This document shows, piece by piece, positions 6,031-8,623 of a DNA stretch of 8,623 bases. The DNA is from Shewanella sp. (GTDB taxonomy: Bacteria; Pseudomonadota; Gammaproteobacteria; Enterobacterales; Shewanellaceae): contig SDWK01000674.1 in assembly GCA_004195335.1 (NCBI GenBank), positions 1 to 8,623 on the forward strand, in the 5' to 3' direction. Numbering within the stretch: position 1 is the stretch's first letter; each line of letters opens with the position of its first letter. The notes under the pieces were generated by a model that was not told where the DNA came from, did no database searches, and was given only the letters and a program-made list of their open reading frames with translations. Both the position numbers and the translations under genes were made by a program.

Positions 6031-6107
6031 GCTGACTTTAGGGAAATCCCTGTAAGTCCCGTAGTTCTGCGCCCCATGGTTTCCCATGGTTTGCTCTTTT
6101 CAGAGGG
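6016..6107 (-). ncRNA. GEMM-I riboswitch, proximal, A20 (3',3'-cGAMP-type) variant
   Basis: On the minus strand the GEMM-I layout is visible: P1 CTCTG pairing with CAGAG, the GAGCAAACC segment, P2 CCATGG-GAAA-CCATGG with a GNRA tetraloop, GCGCAGAAC (for the usual ACGCAAAGC), P3 GACTT/AAGTC and AGGGA/TCCCT, and CAGCCGGGTCGCC as tetraloop receptor and closing strand. At the position that in the Vc2 c-di-GMP aptamer is G20 (second base before CAAA is G21-C22; the base before those) this RNA has A. In known GEMM-I RNAs, A20 goes with 3',3'-cGAMP (c-AMP-GMP) recognition, as in Geobacter. The intercalating A47 is kept, but A43, A48 and G50 differ from consensus, so affinity is uncertain. It lies about 70 nt upstream of the secreted-protein start. 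Confidence 0.85.
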
Positions 6108-6187
6108 AATAATTTGTTTGTAATGTCTACTGCATCGATACTTTGTCTGCCTTGCGCCTCTAAGCAGGCGTTACGGTTCTGGCGAAC

Positions 6188-6222
6188 AAAAAAACACTCA
6201 CCTCGTTACCGTAGGTGAGTGT
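6188..6222 (-). terminator. Terminator downstream of the distal riboswitch
   Basis: Minus strand: 10-bp perfect stem ACACTCACCT / AGGTGAGTGT, 9-nt loop ACGGTAACG and a U-run. It lies about 43 nt after the distal aptamer and 80 nt before the proximal one, so transcription must pass it to reach the second switch. Its loop CGGTAAC is complementary (one G-U) to the aptamer's GTTGCCG. Confidence 0.88.
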
Positions 6223-6264
6223 TCGATGCTGGGGGAGTTAGCAGGAAGGGAAAAACTTTCGAAT

Positions 6265-6355
6265 ACTCTCTTCGGCAACCCGGCTATCCTGAAAACTTCA
6301 GGACCCGTAGCTTTGCGTCACCAGATCGCTCTGGCTTTGCCTTTATCGTGAGCTA
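6265..6355 (-). ncRNA. GEMM-I riboswitch, distal, G20 (c-di-GMP-type)
   Basis: A near-consensus GEMM-I aptamer on the minus strand: CACGATAAAGGCAAAGCC, P2 CCAGA-GCGA-TCTGG with a GNRA tetraloop, GACGCAAAGC, P3 TCCTGAA-GTT-TTCAGGA, and ATAGCCGGGTTGCCG. The ligand-contacting positions corresponding to G20, A47 and C92 of the Vc2 aptamer are G, A and C, as expected for c-di-GMP. It starts about 70 nt after the predicted transcription start and is followed by its own terminator, and then by a second GEMM-I aptamer in the same leader. Confidence 0.92.
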
Positions 6356-6430
6356 TTAAATTTTAAGAAGCCTACTTGTAAGGATCCTTTGCTGGAAATC
6401 GTTACTGTGCATATCTTCAAGATGCGAAAA

Positions 6431-6459
6431 AAAATAGCCTGCTTTTTCCTTTGGGTCAA
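6431..6459 (-). promoter_or_regulatory. Sigma-70-type promoter for the tandem-riboswitch transcript
   Basis: Minus strand TTGACC (6459-6454), 17-bp spacer, TATTTT (6436-6431). Transcription would begin near 6424, giving a leader of about 480 nt that includes both aptamers before the ATG at 5944. The surrounding A/T tracts fit an UP-like context. Confidence 0.6.
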
Positions 6460-6572
6460 GTATTTTTTTTAACATTTATCTCTATTTTTTAAGTAGTTAA
6501 GATCATTTCGCTTTCAAGGTGTACTGGAATGACTTGTGCGCGAAATAGAGAAAATAATGTAAATTTTCTTGC
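6460..6572 (-). other. Gap between the FN3 gene and the riboswitch promoter
   Basis: A/T-rich and without a gene on either strand. A weak inverted repeat GAAAAT/ATTTTC downstream of the FN3 frame is the only terminator-like element; it has no GC stem and is not called. Confidence 0.4.
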
Positions 6573-7321
6573 TTAATGGGTTGCCGTTGTAAATGTATTT
6601 GTCGAGCTCTCATATTTCAGGTTTGGATTTGAAACATCTACCGCGACGACTTTCCAGTAGTAGGTCGTTGCTGGTTTGAGGTCATAGGCCTCGTGATATT
6701 CAGCGTTGCCCTTGACCAGAACGCTTGTCAGCGGATTAGCCAGAATCGGGTCACCTGGTAAAGAGATGGAGGTATGGGTTGATGTGTCCTCCAGGCTATT
6801 GCCAGCGTCACCGCAGCCTGCCATGGAGAACCCTATAACCAGAGCCATGGCGCCTGTTACAAAAATCTTTTTTGCACTGAGACTCAGGGTGTAAAGCAAT
6901 CCGAATAAACCAGTGGTGATGCTCCCCAAATAAATGTCGCTACCGTTGGTTCATCAAGCGCACCGTTCAGCGGGGCGATAAGTTCTGGAACCCATTCGCT
7001 GGCTACGATGTTGGAAAATTCACTTTCGGCGCCGGTTGAGTTATAAGCGCTGACTGCAACATAGTACACCTGACCTTCAGGGAGCCCGGTCAGCGAGAAG
7101 TTGCTTTCATTACCAATGTCAATGGGGGAGTTCCCCTCGATCGCCTCAAATCCCTCAAGGGGTAGGGTGGCTGAGTCGGCCTGGTAGTAGACCTTGTACC
7201 CGGCAATATCCGGCTCCTGGCTCGCATCCCAGGCGAGAGAAATATCGACGGCGAGTGCCGTGTTCGCCATGGATAAAATCAGACAGACGATTGCCAGGCT
7301 AATATAAAAAGGCTTTGCCAT
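6573..7321 (-). pseudogene. Secreted double-FN3 protein, frameshifted, with an embedded lipobox-like segment
   Basis: ATG 7321 is chosen because AGAAGGAAG lies just upstream and a signal peptide follows (residues 1-24, cleavage after ALA). The first frame (stop 6884) encodes FN3 domain 1 ([33 protein letters not shown]) closely similar to the FN3 of the 595-residue protein, then starts FN3 domain 2 (VPELIAPLNGALDEPTVATF, IWGAS) and breaks off. The rest of domain 2 is in another frame, open from TTG 6929 to TAA at 6573 (YTLSLSAKK..., DLKPATTYYWKVVAVD). A one-base indel near 6895-6905 would join them into about 250 residues. Inside domain 2 sits KKIFVTGAMALVIGFSMAGC, which looks like a lipoprotein signal with a lipobox. 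Alternatives: sequencing error, real pseudogene, or the second frame is a separate small lipoprotein. Confidence 0.7.
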
Positions 7322-7361
7322 AGGATTTGTCTTCCTTCTACTGAAATCTTCTTCCGACATT

Positions 7362-7760
7362 CAGCAAAAAACATTCCTTTTTCGGGGCTTAGGTGTAAGT
7401 ACTTAAAAGCACTGGGAGCTTTTTTTAAGGTTGGTGTGACTCCACTGATTTCCTGTTGAGCTAGTGTGGAGAAGAGACAACAGTGTTGAAAAAAAACACT
7501 GCCTACCCCAGCCCACTTCCAAATAAAAAAAACTCACTTCGTTACCGAGGTGAGCGTTCGTTGCTGGTGAAGATAGCAGGGAGGAAGAGCCTTGCGAATC
7601 TTTCTTGACAGGAGTTGATAGAGAACAGCAAGCGTGGGAGCTGAGATCTACTTCTTAAATACGTTGTTACAGGCTGGCGATGATACCTTCCGAGCACTAT
7701 TTTTATTAGAACGTATGCGCATAATAATGATAAATGTTGATACTTTATAATGACTTGAGC
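7362..7760 (-). other. Leader region of the FN3 gene, related to the riboswitch leader
   Basis: No gene is supported on either strand. On the minus strand the segment from about 7600 to 7533 resembles the stretch after the distal riboswitch: TTCG-AAG, CCTGCTA, CCAGCA, CGAAC and CTCACCT with the same CGGTAACG loop, followed by a U-run. I cannot find a recognisable GEMM aptamer before it; the CAAA, ACGCAAAGC and CCGGGTT blocks are missing. No clear promoter is seen. Confidence 0.5.
7525..7554 (-). terminator. Leader terminator upstream of the FN3 gene
   Basis: Minus strand: CTCACCTC / GAAGTGAG (one C-A mismatch), loop GGTAAC, then eight U. It lies about 200 nt before the FN3 start on the same strand, so it would attenuate that gene. 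It is similar in stem and loop to the terminator at 6188-6222. Confidence 0.65.
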
Positions 7761-7763
7761 CGG

Positions 7764-7791
7764 TTGACTTGATCGGTTCTGTTTGTAAAAT
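7764..7791 (+). promoter_or_regulatory. Sigma-70-type promoter for the GGDEF gene
   Basis: TTGACT (7764-7769), 16-bp spacer, TAAAAT (7786-7791). Predicted start near 7798, which leaves an untranslated leader of about 155 nt. Confidence 0.55.
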
Positions 7792-7798
7792 ATTTGGA

Positions 7799-7929
7799 CT
7801 TCCGCTAGGAAGCTGTCGACCTTTCCATGAACCGGCTGCAAATCCGTTTGTTGGCCTCGGTCCGTTGCGACAGTCCCTAGTCGGGATAGATTAAGGTCGG
7901 TATTTTTCCTTCTTGTCCAGCTTCTGGAC
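7799..7929 (+). ncRNA. Structured 5' leader of the GGDEF gene, unassigned
   Basis: Consecutive stems can be drawn: CTTCC-GCTA-GGAAG (7799-7812); a long-range stem CTGTCG (7813-7818) with CGACAG (7868-7873) enclosing ACCG/CGGT (7831-7834 with 7858-7861) and CAAA-TCCG-TTTG (7839-7850); TCCC/GGGA (7874-7886); GTCCAG-CTT-CTGGAC (7915-7929) just before the GGGAG ribosome binding site. It does not match GEMM-I or the c-di-GMP-II aptamer as I know them. Could be a regulatory RNA or chance folding. Confidence 0.35.
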
Positions 7930-7951
7930 TGCCCAACGAGGGAGTAGATGG

Positions 7952-8623
7952 TTGGAAATTGCAGATAACCAAAACAACCCTGATGCCCCTCCCTCAGACT
8001 ACCGTGATCTCTATATCAAAACACCGGTTATGTTGCATTCAATCGATGGCGCAGGATGCTTACTGGAGGTCAGTGATTTCTGGGTAGGGGTGCTGGGCTA
8101 TGAGCGCGCTGAGGTCTTGGGTTGTGAATTGACACGCTATCTCGCTGAAGGGTCCTGCCGACTTGAACAGGGGGCTCGCTTGCCAGATTTCTTTCAGGCT
8201 GCACTCGCAAAAGATGTGCCCTGTCAGATGGTTAAAAAGAATGGGGATATCATCGATGTGTTGGTTTCGGTCTCATCTGAAAGGAACAGTGGGGGAGAGG
8301 CGATTCTCAGTATGGCCGGAGTCGTCGATGTGACTGAGCGTCGCAAGTCGGAGCGGGAGAACTATCGCCTGGCTCACTTTGATCATCTGACCAATACTCC
8401 CAATCGCTTCCTGCTGCGCGATCGTTTGAAGCAGAACCTGGCCCAGGGCGCGCGCGAAGGGCAGAAGGTCGCGGTGCTGTTTATCGATCTCGATCGGTTC
8501 AAGGCGGTCAACGACACCCTGGGACATCATGCCGGAGACCAATTGCTCAAGATCGTCGGTCAGAGGTTGGAAGACTGTGTGCGCGATATGGATACGGTCG
8601 GGCGTTACGGTGGCGACGAGTTT
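7952..8623 (+). CDS. PAS-GGDEF diguanylate cyclase, 3'-partial
   Basis: Predicted to make c-di-GMP from two GTP. TTG 7952 is chosen because GAGGGAG lies about 7 nt upstream; the frame is closed by TAA at 7892-7894, and the only other upstream start is TTG 7913. 224 residues are visible: PAS sensor domain about 20-128 (LLEVSDFWVGVLGYERAEVLG, ending VVDVTERRKSE), then a GGDEF domain from about 140 (HFDHLTNTPNRFLLRDRL, LFIDLDRFKAVNDTLGHHAGD) cut right after GGDEF (220-224) by the window end. An RxxD inhibitory site (R211-D214) sits five residues before the motif. Asp196 in GHHAGD is the guanine-contacting Asp of ordinary cyclases; cGAMP-making Hypr enzymes carry Ser there. An EAL domain may follow beyond the window. 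No signal peptide or membrane helix is visible, so it is probably cytoplasmic. Divergent from the secreted-protein genes. Confidence 0.93.
   Translation, partial: MEIADNQNNPDAPPSDYRDLYIKTPVMLHSIDGAGCLLEVSDFWVGVLGYERAEVLGCELTRYLAEGSCRLEQGARLPDFFQAALAKDVPCQMVKKNGDIIDVLVSVSSERNSGGEAILSMAGVVDVTERRKSERENYRLAHFDHLTNTPNRFLLRDRLKQNLAQGAREGQKVAVLFIDLDRFKAVNDTLGHHAGDQLLKIVGQRLEDCVRDMDTVGRYGGDEF

Noticed and set aside
7480..7502. CAGTGTTGAAAAAAAACACTG as a terminator
   Set aside because: The A/T run is in the loop, not after the stem, and only a 7-bp stem forms.
7560..7760. Third GEMM aptamer before the FN3 gene
   Set aside because: The surrounding leader resembles the distal riboswitch leader, but the GCAAA, ACGCAAAGC and CCGGGTTGCC blocks are not present in order.
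7542..7841. 99-codon minus-strand frame in the FN3 leader
   Set aside because: It overlaps the leader terminator, has no ribosome binding site and no protein-like domain pattern.
8273..8542. 89-codon minus-strand frame within the GGDEF gene
   Set aside because: Antisense shadow of a well-supported PAS-GGDEF coding sequence.

Overview
The window looks like the end of an assembled contig from a bacterium related to Geobacter, Desulfuromonas or Pelobacter (order Desulfuromonadales). That placement is inference. It rests on two GEMM-I cyclic-dinucleotide riboswitches, secreted FN3 proteins, MopE-type metal-binding repeats and a PAS-GGDEF enzyme; no rRNA or housekeeping gene is present to confirm it. 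Bases 1-19 are not biological: they are the 19-bp mosaic end of a tagmentation sequencing adapter.

Left part (20-2630) is a worn mobile region. It holds a partial unknown gene (20-308), a gene-poor stretch, the 3' end of a tmRNA/tRNA-like sequence (620-649) followed by a terminator, and the first 66 codons of a tyrosine integrase. The integrase is cut off by an IS3-family element (938-2054) whose orfA has lost its helix-turn-helix part but whose orfB transposase is intact. The right end of that IS abuts a second, oppositely oriented and broken IS3-family remnant (2055 to about 2564). A perfect 20-bp hairpin (2581-2626) marks the border to the next region.

Middle part (2632-7360) is on the minus strand and encodes secreted proteins. 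Farthest upstream is a frameshifted FN3-domain gene (6573-7321). Then comes a leader of about 480 nt with a promoter and TWO GEMM-I riboswitches in series, each followed by an intrinsic terminator. The distal one has G at the ligand-selecting position (expected for c-di-GMP). The proximal one has A there (expected for 3',3'-cGAMP). They precede a 595-residue secreted protein with FN3, four MopE-like repeats and two carbohydrate-binding-like modules. Downstream is a secreted alpha/alpha-barrel-like protein whose last codons contain a C9 tract that may hide a frameshift.

Right part (7764-8623) on the plus strand has a promoter, an unusually structured 5' leader, and the first 224 codons of a PAS-GGDEF diguanylate cyclase with canonical c-di-GMP residues. 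A plausible reading is that the cyclase contributes c-di-GMP, sensed by the distal riboswitch, while cGAMP made elsewhere acts on the proximal one. Together they would set output of a secreted, probably polysaccharide-associated matrix protein. The tandem, apparently dual-ligand riboswitch leader is the most interesting item here.
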